Origin: Streptomyces sp. I05A-00742
GTDB taxonomy: Bacteria; Actinomycetota; Actinomycetes; Streptomycetales; Streptomycetaceae
Assembly: GCF_013055795.1 (NCBI RefSeq)
Contig: NZ_JABETO010000019.1
Location: 62,001 to 126,000, forward strand
Direction: 5' to 3'
Length of the DNA stretch: 64,000 nucleotides
In this document: piece after piece, positions 43,775 through 52,210 of the stretch
Layout: each line of letters starts with the position of its first letter
How positions within the stretch are numbered: position 1 is the stretch's first letter
Translations under genes and position numbers: made by a program
The notes under the pieces: generated by a model
What the model was told of the DNA's origin: nothing
Database searches by the model: none
The model's input: only the letters and a program-made list of their open reading frames with translations

Positions 43775-43990
43775 GCTCCTCCGCCCTCGGGCTTCGGGGG
43801 CGCTCCTTCGGCGCTTGGACCTCGGGGTGCTCCTCCGTTGCCTGGACCTTGGGGGGGCTCCTCCGTCCGGGGCCTGGGAGCGTCCCCTCCGTCCGGGGCC
43901 TGGGGGCGCCCCCTCCTCCGGGTTCAGGGGAGACGCCCCTCCCCTGGACCCAGGGGCGCACCTCCGTCTGGAAGGCGCCCCTCCGCCGTC
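43775..43990. repeat. degenerate tandem repeat in intergenic region
   Basis: Units of about 30-35 bp with the pattern CTCCGTCCGGGGCCTGGGRG and short linkers CGCTCC/CGCCCC are repeated roughly six times with drift. The clearest pair is CCTCCGTCCGGGGCCTGGG at about 43860-43915. They fill most of the 338-bp gap before the serine hydrolase gene. The region has no gene of its own. Confidence 0.6.
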
Positions 43991-44095
43991 GCGCTCTCGG
44001 GAGCGTGGATCCGGGACAACCCTGAGAGGGTTTCAGGGCGGTCTGGGGGACGTCCCGGATGGGACCAGGCCCCACCCGGCGGAAGACTCTCTGTC

Positions 44096-45337
44096 ATGGA
44101 AACGAAGACGGGGAAGCGCCGCGGGGCCTGGACCGCGGTCGCGGCGGCGATGGTGACGGTGGTCGGCATGGGCGGCGCCGCGCAGGCGAGTGCGGCGTCA
44201 CCGCTGGACCGGCAGGCGCTGCGGGAATCGCTGGAGGGCCTGCCGGAGGACGACGTGACGGGCGCGCTGGTGCGGGTGGCGGGGGCGGACGGGCACTGGT
44301 GGGGCACGACGGGCGTCGCGGACCGGGCCACCGGTGAACGGGTGCGCGCCGACGCCGCGTTCCGGATCGGCGGCATCAGCAAGCTGTTCACCGGCACGGT
44401 CGTGCTGCAGCTCGCGGGGGAGCGGCAGGTCGACCTCGTGTCGCCGGTTCGGCACTACCTCCCCGACCTGGTGCCGGACACCTACGACGGGGTGACGGTC
44501 GGCATGCTGCTCGACCACACCAGCGGCTTCCCCGCACCCCCCTCGGCCGTCCTCACCGGCGATGGTTCGAACGAGTGGTACGCCGGCCACCGCCGCGACC
44601 ACTGGGCGCCCGAGGAGATCGTCCGCCTGTCGATGAAGGGACAGCGGCTGTCCGATCCGGGCCGACGACAGCAGTACAACGGTGTCAACTCCTACGTCGC
44701 CGGCCTGCTGGTCGAGCGGGTGACGGGCAGGAGCCTCGCCCACGAGATCCGCGCCCGCATCGTCCGGCCGCTCGGCCTTGGCCGCACGTACCTGCCGGCC
44801 GCCGACGACACTTCGTTGGCGGGGCGGCACACCCATGGCTATCTCCAGGTCACCGAGAAGGACTCCTCCGGCGTGCCCCGCACGGTGCTGGAGGACGTCA
44901 CCGAGCAGAGCCCCTCCCCGTGGGCGGAGGGCGGGATGGTCTCCACGGCGGCCGACCTCGACCGGTTCCTCGACGCCCTCCTGGCCGGGCGCCTCCTCCG
45001 GCCCGCCCAGCAGGAGTTGCTCTTCCGGCTCCCCGGCCGGGACGTCGTCAACGCGGACGCCAACCACTGCCCGGACGCCCAGGGACGGCCCGGCCCGGCC
45101 TGCTACAGCAAGGGCGGCCTGATGCGGGCCGTCCTGCCCGACGGCACCCCGGACGGCCTGGAGATATGGGGCAAGACCGGGTCCCGGCCCGGCTACGTCA
45201 ACGGGCTCTTCGCCACCCGCGACCGGAGCAGGCGCCTCACCTACTCCTTCGGCTGGTCCGGGCGGCCGGGGAAGAGTGAGCTGCCCTACGTGCTGCGGAC
45301 GACAGGGGCCGCCTTCGTGGGCGCGGCCAAGCCCTAG
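44096..45337 (+). CDS. secreted serine hydrolase (class C beta-lactamase/DD-peptidase fold)
   Basis: The 413-residue protein has a signal peptide ending about AQASAASP. Catalytic motifs of the family are present: SxxK in IGGISKLFTGTV (about residue 100), YxN in QYNGVNSYVAGLLVERV (about 200) and a KTG-type box in EIWGKTGSRPGYVNG (about 361). Segment LLDHTSGF is typical of esterase EstB-like members. It may be a D,D-carboxypeptidase, esterase or lactamase; the motifs do not decide. Confidence 0.9.
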   Translation: METKTGKRRGAWTAVAAAMVTVVGMGGAAQASAASPLDRQALRESLEGLPEDDVTGALVRVAGADGHWWGTTGVADRATGERVRADAAFRIGGISKLFTGTVVLQLAGERQVDLVSPVRHYLPDLVPDTYDGVTVGMLLDHTSGFPAPPSAVLTGDGSNEWYAGHRRDHWAPEEIVRLSMKGQRLSDPGRRQQYNGVNSYVAGLLVERVTGRSLAHEIRARIVRPLGLGRTYLPAADDTSLAGRHTHGYLQVTEKDSSGVPRTVLEDVTEQSPSPWAEGGMVSTAADLDRFLDALLAGRLLRPAQQELLFRLPGRDVVNADANHCPDAQGRPGPACYSKGGLMRAVLPDGTPDGLEIWGKTGSRPGYVNGLFATRDRSRRLTYSFGWSGRPGKSELPYVLRTTGAAFVGAAKP

Positions 45338-45454
45338 GGAGACGCGAGGGGCGAGGGTGGGAGCGCGGCTGACGGAGGCCGGCCGACGGGACGGCGGAGG
45401 GGCCGGTCGAGGGGGTGGCCGCGGGGCCGCTGAGGGGGGCGGCCGTGCCCGCGG

Positions 45455-46537
45455 TCACTTCCGGAGCAGGGTCCCGCCCTCGGGCAGGGATTCCTTCAGG
45501 GTTTCCTTCAGCGCCTCCGCGAAGCGGTCGGTGGTCGCCCGGTTCCGGACCGCCAGCCGGAGGTAGTCAGGACCCAGGCCGGGGAACGTGTCGCCCCGGC
45601 GGACCGCGAAGCCGAGCCCGCGCAGCCGCGTCCGCACCGCGGTGGCGCCGGGGGTGCGGATCAGGAGGAACGGGCCGGACGCCGGGGAGAAGACCGTGAC
45701 CTCGTCGAACTCGGCCAGCCGGTAGGCGAGATGGGCCCGGTCCGAGGCGATGCGGTGCGCCGCCCGGTTCGCCTCGGCGAGCGCCGGGGCCGCGCTGCAC
45801 GCCTCGGCCGCCACCAGGGCGGGCGAGGACACCGGCCACAGCGGCTGCGCCCGCTCCAGCCGGGCGACGGTCCCGGGGGACGCCAGGACGTAGCCGATCC
45901 GCAGACCCGCCAGACCCCAGGTCTTGGTGAGGCTGCGGAGGACGATCAGGCCGGGCAGATCGGTGCGGGAGGCCAGGGACTCGCCCTCGCCGGGGACCGC
46001 GTCCATGAACGCCTCGTCCACCACCAGCGTCCGTCCGGGCCGGGCGAGCCGGGCCAGGGCGGTCGCCGGGTGCAGGACGGAGGTGGGATTGGTCGGGTTG
46101 CCGACGACGACCAGGTCCGCGTCGCCCGGGACCGCACGCGGATCCAGCCGGAACCCGTCGGCCGCGTCGAGCACCACCCGCTCCACGGAGTGGCCCGCGT
46201 CCCGCAGGGCCGCCTCCGGCTCGGTGAACTGAGGATGCACCACCACCGGGCGGCGCACCCCAAGGGCCCGGGCGATCAGGACGAACGCCTCGGCCGCCCC
46301 GGCCGTCAGGAGCACCCGCTCCTCCGGGAGGCCGTGCCGGGCCGCGACCGCCCGGCGGGCGGCCCGGCCGTCCGGATAGGCGGCGAGGGTGTCGAGGGAG
46401 GAGGCGATGCGGTCGCGCAGCCACTGAGGGGGAGTGCCCGTACGGACGTTGACCGCGAGGTCGGTCAACTCCTCTCCCGTACCGCGCACTTCGGCGTCCC
46501 CGTGGTGACGCAGGTCGGGGTCGGGGGATATGTGCAT
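45455..46537 (-). CDS. CobC-like PLP aminotransferase (threonine-phosphate decarboxylase/HisC fold)
   Basis: The 360-residue protein starts MHISPDPDLRHHGDAEVRGTGEELTDLAVNVRTGTPPQWL, characteristic of the Rv2231c/CobC group. It has AYPDGRAARRAVAARHG, LLTAGAAEAFVLI, VVVGNPTNPTSVLHP, VVDEAFMD and the PLP Lys in SLTKTWGLAGLRIGY. CobC makes the aminopropanol-phosphate arm of cobalamin from threonine phosphate. The cobalamin operon 6 kb away supports this role, but a histidinol-phosphate aminotransferase is a possible alternative. Confidence 0.85.
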   Translation of the reverse strand: MHISPDPDLRHHGDAEVRGTGEELTDLAVNVRTGTPPQWLRDRIASSLDTLAAYPDGRAARRAVAARHGLPEERVLLTAGAAEAFVLIARALGVRRPVVVHPQFTEPEAALRDAGHSVERVVLDAADGFRLDPRAVPGDADLVVVGNPTNPTSVLHPATALARLARPGRTLVVDEAFMDAVPGEGESLASRTDLPGLIVLRSLTKTWGLAGLRIGYVLASPGTVARLERAQPLWPVSSPALVAAEACSAAPALAEANRAAHRIASDRAHLAYRLAEFDEVTVFSPASGPFLLIRTPGATAVRTRLRGLGFAVRRGDTFPGLGPDYLRLAVRNRATTDRFAEALKETLKESLPEGGTLLRK

Positions 46538-46888
46538 GACCGGGGATACCTTCTCGCTGTGCCTCGCTGTGCGGTGCTTCCGTGGGTGAGACGTTACCGG
46601 GTCCGGCGCGGGGGATGTCGCGGTCCCTCCCCTTCTCCGCGCTCCGGCAGCCGCCGGGTTCCGGCCCCCGCGTCGGGGACGGCGGCGGGCAGGCGGCGGG
46701 CAGTGCCGCCGGCCGGACGGGACCGGCCGCGCCCACCCGGCGCCCGTCCGGCCGGAGCGGCGCCGGGCGACCGGATCCGTCGGGGCCGACGTGTCTGCGC
46801 CGTCTGCCCGGCAGCCGCACGTAGGATCGCACCCGGCTCGTGGTAAATGTCAGCTTATGTACCTATATGGTCAGCATGGAGGTTGGCG
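46538..46888. promoter_or_regulatory. divergent promoter region
   Basis: This 351-bp gap lies between CobC-like and the molybdenum-enzyme operon. The right end is AT-richer (GTGGTAAATGTCAGCTTATG, TACCTATATGGTCAGCATGG) and is the likely promoter, with GGAGG for translation. GTAAATGTCAGCTTATGTAC has partial symmetry that may bind a regulator. The rest is GC-rich with no gene seen. Confidence 0.4.
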
Positions 46889-47416
46889 GTGGCCATGGAT
46901 GGATCTGCTCCCCCGGCGCGGGTGTCCCCGCCCGGGCCGGTCGTCCGGGTGCCGGTTTCCCTCCGGGTGAACGGCACCGAGCGGCGGATCGAGGTGGACA
47001 CCCGGACCACCCTGCTGGACGCCCTCCGGGACGGGCTGGGGCTCACCGGCACGAAGAAGGGCTGCGACCAGGGACAGTGCGGGGCCTGCACGGTGCACCT
47101 CGACGGCAGGCGGGTGCTGTCCTGCCTGACCCTCGCCGCGAGCGCCGACGGCCGCGAGGTCCGGACGATTGAGGGGCTGGAGCGGGACGGCACGCCGCAC
47201 CCGATGCAGGACGCGTTCGCCCGCCACGACGGCCTGCAGTGCGGCTACTGCACCTCCGGGCAGATCATGTCGGCCGTCGCCCTGATCGAGGAGGGCCGGG
47301 CGGGCTCCGACGACGACATCCGCGAGTTCATGAGCGGCAACCTGTGCCGCTGCGGCGCCTATCCGAACATCGTGGCGGCGATCCGCGACGTGGCGGCCGG
47401 AGGCGACCGTGCGTAG
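46889..47416 (+). CDS. molybdenum hydroxylase, 2Fe-2S subunit (PaoA/CoxS type)
   Basis: The protein is about 175 residues. Cys ligands of the plant-type cluster are in KKGCDQGQCGACTVHLDGRRVLSC and those of the second cluster in CGYCTSGQIM and NLCRCGAYPNI. I chose the GTG at 46889 because GGAGG lies six bases before it; an ATG two codons later is possible. No Tat signal is seen, unlike E. coli PaoA, so the complex is probably cytoplasmic. It overlaps the flavin subunit by eight bases. Confidence 0.92.
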   Translation: MAMDGSAPPARVSPPGPVVRVPVSLRVNGTERRIEVDTRTTLLDALRDGLGLTGTKKGCDQGQCGACTVHLDGRRVLSCLTLAASADGREVRTIEGLERDGTPHPMQDAFARHDGLQCGYCTSGQIMSAVALIEEGRAGSDDDIREFMSGNLCRCGAYPNIVAAIRDVAAGGDRA

Positions 47417-48392
47417 CTTCGCGTACGTCCGGGCCACCACCGTCGACCAGGCGGTCACCGAGGTCACGGCGGACCCGGACGCCGCCTACCTCGCCGGGGG
47501 CACCACGCAGGTGGACCTGATGAAGGACGAGGTGTTCCGGCCCGCACGGCTGGTGGACATCACCCGGCTGCCCCTGCGCGACATCCGGGCCGACGACGAC
47601 ACCCTCGTCGTCGGAGCGCTGACCACCATGGAGGAGCTCGCCGCGCACGAGGCCGTCAGGGACCGGCTGCCGCTGGTGCGGGAGGCGCTGCTGAAGGGCG
47701 CCTCGCCACAGCTGCGGCACATGGCCACCCTGGGCGGCAACCTCCTCCAGCGCACGCGCTGCCGCTACTTCCGCGACCCCTCCGTGGCCTGCAACAAGCG
47801 CGAGCCGGGCACCGGATGCGACGCGCTGGACGGCTACCACCGGATGCACGCGGTCCTGGGCACCAGCCCGCAGTGCATCGCCACCCACGCCTCGGACGTG
47901 GCCGTGGCCCTCACCGCCCTGGACACCACGGTCCGCGTCCGGGGACGGGACGGCGAGCGCGTGGTGCCGCTGACGGAGTTCTACCGGGTTCCGGGCTCCA
48001 CCCCGCACGTCGAGAACGTCCTCGCGCACGGAGAACTGATCACCCATCTGGAGATCCCGCTGCTGCCCCGCGGGGCCCGCTCCGGATACCTGAAGGTCCG
48101 CGACCGCGCCAGCTACGAGTTCGCGCTCGCCTCCGTCGCGGCCGTCCTCGTGATCGACGGCGGGCGGATCCGCACGGCCCGGCTCGCCCTGGGCGGCGTG
48201 GGCACCGTCCCCTGGCGCGTGCCCCGGGCCGAGGAACTGCTGCGGGACGCGCCGCCCGGCCCCGACACCTTCGCGGCGGCCGCGGAGGCGGCCCTGAGCG
48301 GGGCGGTGGCCCGGTCCGGCAACGGATTCAAGATCGAGCTCGGCAGGAGAGCGGTCGTACGGATGCTGAGCACCCTGGCGGAGGAGTCCTGA
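47409..48392 (+). CDS. molybdenum hydroxylase, FAD subunit with 4Fe-4S insert (PaoB type)
   Basis: The 327-residue protein has FAD motifs AYLAGGTTQ and ATLGGNLLQRTRCRYFRD. A Cys-rich insert follows (TRCRYFRDPSVACNKREPGTGCDALDG, then GTSPQCIATHASD), as in PaoB/YagS, which carries an extra 4Fe-4S cluster. The end VRDRASYEFALASVAAVL is typical of CO-dehydrogenase flavoprotein C-domains. The GTG start lies inside the small-subunit gene. Confidence 0.92.
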   Translation: MRSFAYVRATTVDQAVTEVTADPDAAYLAGGTTQVDLMKDEVFRPARLVDITRLPLRDIRADDDTLVVGALTTMEELAAHEAVRDRLPLVREALLKGASPQLRHMATLGGNLLQRTRCRYFRDPSVACNKREPGTGCDALDGYHRMHAVLGTSPQCIATHASDVAVALTALDTTVRVRGRDGERVVPLTEFYRVPGSTPHVENVLAHGELITHLEIPLLPRGARSGYLKVRDRASYEFALASVAAVLVIDGGRIRTARLALGGVGTVPWRVPRAEELLRDAPPGPDTFAAAAEAALSGAVARSGNGFKIELGRRAVVRMLSTLAEES

Positions 48393-48394
48393 CC

Positions 48395-50581
48395 ATGGCC
48401 CGACCCGAGCTCGGTGAGGGGATCGACCGCGTCGACGCGCGGGTCAAGGTGAGCGGCCGCGCCACCTACCCCACGGACCACACCTGCCCCGACCTCGTCC
48501 ACGGCGTCCTGGTGCAGAGCACCGTCGCCGCCGGGCGGATCACCTCCCTCGACACCACGGCCGCGAAGGCCGCCCCCGGCGTGCTCGCGGTGATCACCCA
48601 CGAGAACGCCCCCGCGCTGCACGAGGTGCCCGACCGGGCGGCCTCGCTGCCGCCGCCCCCGTTGCAGGGCGACCGGATCCTCCACCACGGCCAGACGATC
48701 GCGGTGGTGGTGGCCGAGACCTTCGAGCAGGCGACCGAGGCCGCCCGGCTGGTGAGGGCCGTCTACGCGCCCGACACCCCCGTGGTGGACATCGACCACC
48801 CCGACGCCGAGCACCTCCACGACCCGTTCGGGACCGACGGCAGCACGGGCGACGTCGCCAAGGCCCTGGAGACCGCACCCGTGCGCGTCGAGCAGACCTA
48901 CCGCACGGCGGCGAACACCAACCATCCCATGGGCCCGTTCGCGACGGTCGCCTCCTGGGACGGCGACCGGCTGACCGTCCACGACTGCACCCAGGGCCCC
49001 TCCCGCACCCGGGCCGACCTCGCGGCGACCCTCGGCACACCGCCGGACACCGTCCGGGTCCTGGCCCCCTACCTCGGCGGCGGCTTCGGCGCGGGGCTGC
49101 GCACCTGGGGGCACACGGTCCTCGCCGCGGTCGCCTCGCGTCAGGTGGGACGGCCGGTGAAGCTGGTGCTGACCCGCAAGCAGATGTTCACGTCGGTCGG
49201 CCACCGCCCCGACACCAGGCAGACCGTGGGGCTCGGTGCCACCCGCGACGGCCGGATCACCGCCGTGGACCACCGGGCGTGGCAGACCCTCTCGATCGCC
49301 GACATCAACTACGAACCCGTCTCCCAGCCCGCGCAGTCGGCCTACGCCAGCCCCAATATCTCCGCCCGGGACATCCAGGTCCGCGTCAACGTTCCCGCAC
49401 CCGGCTCGATGCGCGCACCCGGCGACGCCCAGGGCAACTTCGCGCTGGAGTGCGCCCTGGACGAACTCGCCCACGAACTGGGCATGGACCCCCTCGACCT
49501 GCGACAGCGCAACTACGCCGACGAGCACCCGGTGACCGGACAGCAGTGGTCGAGCAACGACCTGCGCGAGTGCTACCGCGTCGGCGCCGCGGAGTTCGGC
49601 TGGTCACGCCGCGACCCCGAGCCGCGCTCCATGCGCCGGGGCCGGACCCTGGTGGGCTACGGCATGGCCGGGACGTCGTTCTTCTTCTACCAGTCGTCCT
49701 GCAAGGCCCGGATCACCGTCGCGCGGGACGGCGGCGCGGTGGTGGAGAGCGCGGGCATGGACCTGGGCACGGGCACCTACACCGTGATGACCCAACTGGC
49801 CGCGGAGTTGCTGGGGCTGCCGCTCCCGAGAGTGCGCATGGTCATGGGCGACAGCTCCCTCCCCGAGGCCACCTCGGCCGGCGGCTCCGGACTCACCGGC
49901 GCCATGGGCACCGCGGTCCACAGCGCCTCCCGGCACCTGATCCGCTCCTTCCTCGACCTGGTCCGTGACGACCCGCGATCCCCCCTGCGCGACGCGGAGT
50001 TGGACGGTGTCCGCGTCGAGGACGGCCGCATCGTGCGCGTCGACGACGGCCGGGGCGAGCGCTACGAGGAGATCCTCGCCCGGCACGGGCGGGACGAGCT
50101 GGCCGCCGACGGAGCGGCCGAGGCGCCCGGCCAGGATGGTGCCGTCGTGCCCACTGGCCCCTACGCCGCCAAGTTCGCGGAAGTGCACGTCGATCCGGAC
50201 CTCGGGGTGATCCGGGTGGCCCGCCTGGTGACCGCCGCGCACTGCGGGCGCGTCCTGAACGAGAAGACCGCCCGCAGCCAGCTCGTCGGCGGCACCGTCG
50301 GCGGCATCGGCATGGCCCTGCTGGAGGACACCGTGACCGAGCCGCACACCGGGCGCATCGCCAACGGCACCCTCGGCGACTACCTCGTCGCCGTCAACGC
50401 CGACATCCCGCACCTCGACGTGCACTTCGTCGGCGGCCCCGACCCCACCACCCCCAACGGCACCAAGGGCTGCGGGGAACTCGGCATCTCCGGCACCCCT
50501 GCCGCCATCGCGAACGCGGTGTTCCACGCCACCGGCGTCCGCGTCCGCAAGCTGCCCATCACCCTGGAAGACGTCCTGTAG
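48395..50581 (+). CDS. molybdenum hydroxylase, large Moco subunit (PaoC type)
   Basis: The 728-residue protein starts MARPELGEGIDRVDARVKVSGRATYPTDH. It has the molybdopterin regions YLGGGFGAGLRTWGHTVLAAVASRQVGRPVKLVLTRKQMF, RAPGDAQGNFALECALDELAHELGMDPLDLR, GMDLGTGTYTVMTQLAAELLG and the catalytic Glu in GTKGCGELGISGTPAAIANAVF. GAGGAG lies before the ATG. It oxidises aldehydes or heterocycles; the substrate is not evident. Confidence 0.93.
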   Translation: MARPELGEGIDRVDARVKVSGRATYPTDHTCPDLVHGVLVQSTVAAGRITSLDTTAAKAAPGVLAVITHENAPALHEVPDRAASLPPPPLQGDRILHHGQTIAVVVAETFEQATEAARLVRAVYAPDTPVVDIDHPDAEHLHDPFGTDGSTGDVAKALETAPVRVEQTYRTAANTNHPMGPFATVASWDGDRLTVHDCTQGPSRTRADLAATLGTPPDTVRVLAPYLGGGFGAGLRTWGHTVLAAVASRQVGRPVKLVLTRKQMFTSVGHRPDTRQTVGLGATRDGRITAVDHRAWQTLSIADINYEPVSQPAQSAYASPNISARDIQVRVNVPAPGSMRAPGDAQGNFALECALDELAHELGMDPLDLRQRNYADEHPVTGQQWSSNDLRECYRVGAAEFGWSRRDPEPRSMRRGRTLVGYGMAGTSFFFYQSSCKARITVARDGGAVVESAGMDLGTGTYTVMTQLAAELLGLPLPRVRMVMGDSSLPEATSAGGSGLTGAMGTAVHSASRHLIRSFLDLVRDDPRSPLRDAELDGVRVEDGRIVRVDDGRGERYEEILARHGRDELAADGAAEAPGQDGAVVPTGPYAAKFAEVHVDPDLGVIRVARLVTAAHCGRVLNEKTARSQLVGGTVGGIGMALLEDTVTEPHTGRIANGTLGDYLVAVNADIPHLDVHFVGGPDPTTPNGTKGCGELGISGTPAAIANAVFHATGVRVRKLPITLEDVL

Positions 50582-50611
50582 CCCACCGCGCGCACCCCGA
50601 CTGGAGGCACC

Positions 50612-51778
50612 GTGCTGGACCTCGCACCCGAGCTGAGCCGGTGGTGCGCGCAGGGGCGCGACTTCGCCGTGGCCACCGTGGTGGCCACCCGGGGGAGCGC
50701 GCCCCGGCAGCCCGGCGCCGCCCTCGCCGTCGCCGCCGACGGCACGGCGACCGGCTCCGTCTCCGGCGGCTGCGTCGAGGCCGCGGTGTACGAGCTGTGC
50801 CGCCGGGCGCTGGCCACCGGCGAGTCCCTGCTCGAACACTTCGGAGGCGACGAGGACGACCCATTCGCCGTCGGCCTCACCTGCGGCGGCACGCTCGACG
50901 TCCTCGTCACCCCCGTCCGGGCCGGCACTCCCGCCGCGGTCGCCCTCATGGCCGCGGCGCGCGGTGAGGCGGTCGCGCTCGTCCGCGCCCTCGACGGCCC
51001 CGTCGGCCCCTCCGGCCTCTGCCTGCTCGTCCGGCCCGGCGGTCCGCCGTCCAGCTCCCTCGGCTCCCTCGGCTTCCTGGGCTCCCTCGGTGGCGGTCCG
51101 CCGCTGGACCGGGCCGCCGCCGAGGCCGCCCGCGCCCTGCTCGACGCCGGCCGCACCACCACTGCCGTCCACGTCGGCGCCGATGGGCTCCACTGCGGGG
51201 AGCAGGTCACCCTGTGGGTGGAGACCACCGCCCCGCCGCCCCGCATGATCGTCTTCGGCGCGATCGACTACGCGGCGGCGCTCGTCCGCGTCGGGTCCTT
51301 CCTCGGCCACCATGTGACCGTGTGCGACGCCCGTGCCGTCTTCGCCACGGAGGAGCGCTTTCCCGACGCCGACGAAGTCGTCGTCGACTGGCCCCATCGC
51401 TACCTCGACTCCCAGCGGCTCGATCCTCGCGCCGTGCTGTGCGTCCTCACCCACGACGCCCGGTTCGATGTGCCGCTCCTGGAACGGGCGTTGCGGTTGC
51501 CCGTCGCGTATGTGGGCGCGATGGGCTCCCACCGCACCCATCGTGAGCGCCTTCGGCGGTTGCGCGCGGCGGGGGTGACCGAGCCGGAGCTTGCGCGGTT
51601 GCGGTCGCCCATTGGTCTTGACCTGGGTGCTCGTACTCCGGAGGAGACTGCCTTGTCCATTGCCGCCGAGATTGTGGCCCACCGGCACGGTGCGAGTGGG
51701 AGTCCTCTCACTGGTACTGACGCTCCCATTCACCGGCCGGTGGAGGTGCGGCGCACGGTGCGTGCGGGGAGCCCCTGA
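50612..51778 (+). CDS. XdhC-family molybdenum cofactor maturation factor
   Basis: The 388-residue protein has the XdhC/CoxI N-domain (WCAQGRDFAVATVVATRGSAPRQPGAALAVAADGTATGSVSGGCVEAAVYE, SGGCVE motif). The C-terminal Rossmann domain has MIVFGAIDYAAALVRVGSFLGHHVTVCDAR, CVLTHDARFDVPLLERAL and VGAMGSHRTHRERLRRL. XdhC loads sulfurated or dinucleotide Moco into the large subunit. An SLGSLGFLGSLGGG repeat links the domains. CTGGAGGCACC precedes its GTG. It completes the operon. Confidence 0.9.
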   Translation: MLDLAPELSRWCAQGRDFAVATVVATRGSAPRQPGAALAVAADGTATGSVSGGCVEAAVYELCRRALATGESLLEHFGGDEDDPFAVGLTCGGTLDVLVTPVRAGTPAAVALMAAARGEAVALVRALDGPVGPSGLCLLVRPGGPPSSSLGSLGFLGSLGGGPPLDRAAAEAARALLDAGRTTTAVHVGADGLHCGEQVTLWVETTAPPPRMIVFGAIDYAAALVRVGSFLGHHVTVCDARAVFATEERFPDADEVVVDWPHRYLDSQRLDPRAVLCVLTHDARFDVPLLERALRLPVAYVGAMGSHRTHRERLRRLRAAGVTEPELARLRSPIGLDLGARTPEETALSIAAEIVAHRHGASGSPLTGTDAPIHRPVEVRRTVRAGSP

Positions 51779-51782
51779 CCCG

Positions 51783-51834
51783 CCCTTTCACCGTTTCTGG
51801 CAGGGGCTGCGCCCCCGCAGAAACGGTGAAAGGG
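51783..51834. terminator. palindromic mosaic repeat, copy 5: perfect hairpin between convergent operons
   Basis: Here the core occurs twice in opposite orientation: CCCTTTCACCGTTTCTG (51783-51799) and CAGAAACGGTGAAAGGG (51818-51834), a perfect 17-bp stem. The loop itself holds a GGGGCTGCGCCCC hairpin. It separates the XdhC gene from the end of the cobalamin operon, where it should terminate both. Confidence 0.85.
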
Positions 51835-51850
51835 AGGGCCCGGGGCACCC

Positions 51851-52210
51851 TCACCCCGCCACCGCACACGTCACCCGCACCGACGCCACCTTCGGAACAA
51901 GGAGCACCGCCCCGACCCCGGCCGCCAGCAGAGCCGCCGCCTCGGCAACACCAGAGGTACCGACCGCCGCCCGGACAGCGGCAGAAGGATGAGGCACGGA
52001 AACCCGATCGAGTTCGGCGGAGCCGTAGGAGCGGATAGGCACGCCGAGACGGGCGGCCGCAGCGACGACGCCGGGTTCGGCGGCCCGGACGTCGAGGGTG
52101 GAGAGGAGGACGGGACGGCCGCCCGCCGGCAGACAGCGGGCGACTAGGGCCAGCACCTCGTCGGCCGGGACCCCGGGCCGGGCGCCCAGGCCCACGTAGA
52201 GGTCACGCAC
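51851..52210 (-). CDS. CobE/CbiG C-terminal-domain protein
   Basis: The 119-residue protein reads RDLYVGLGARPGVPADEVLALV, then VLLSTLDVRAAEPGVVAAAARLGVPIRSYGSAELDRVSVPHPS and GTSGVAEAAALLAAG, the CobE/GbiG-C pattern of cobalamin biosynthesis. Its GTG overlaps the cobB stop by eight bases. It is the last gene of the operon. Confidence 0.85.
   Translation of the reverse strand: MRDLYVGLGARPGVPADEVLALVARCLPAGGRPVLLSTLDVRAAEPGVVAAAARLGVPIRSYGSAELDRVSVPHPSAAVRAAVGTSGVAEAAALLAAGVGAVLLVPKVASVRVTCAVAG

Noticed and set aside
46610-46660. Possible eighth copy of the palindromic element (GGGATGTCGCGGTCCCTCCC)
   Set aside because: Resembles the CCCGGTCCCTCCC edge, but the core CCGTTTCT and any stem are missing.
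49604-51733. Long antisense frame opposite the Moco subunit and XdhC
   Set aside because: Composition is GAEG/RDGG-type shadow of the real genes; no start signals or family motifs.
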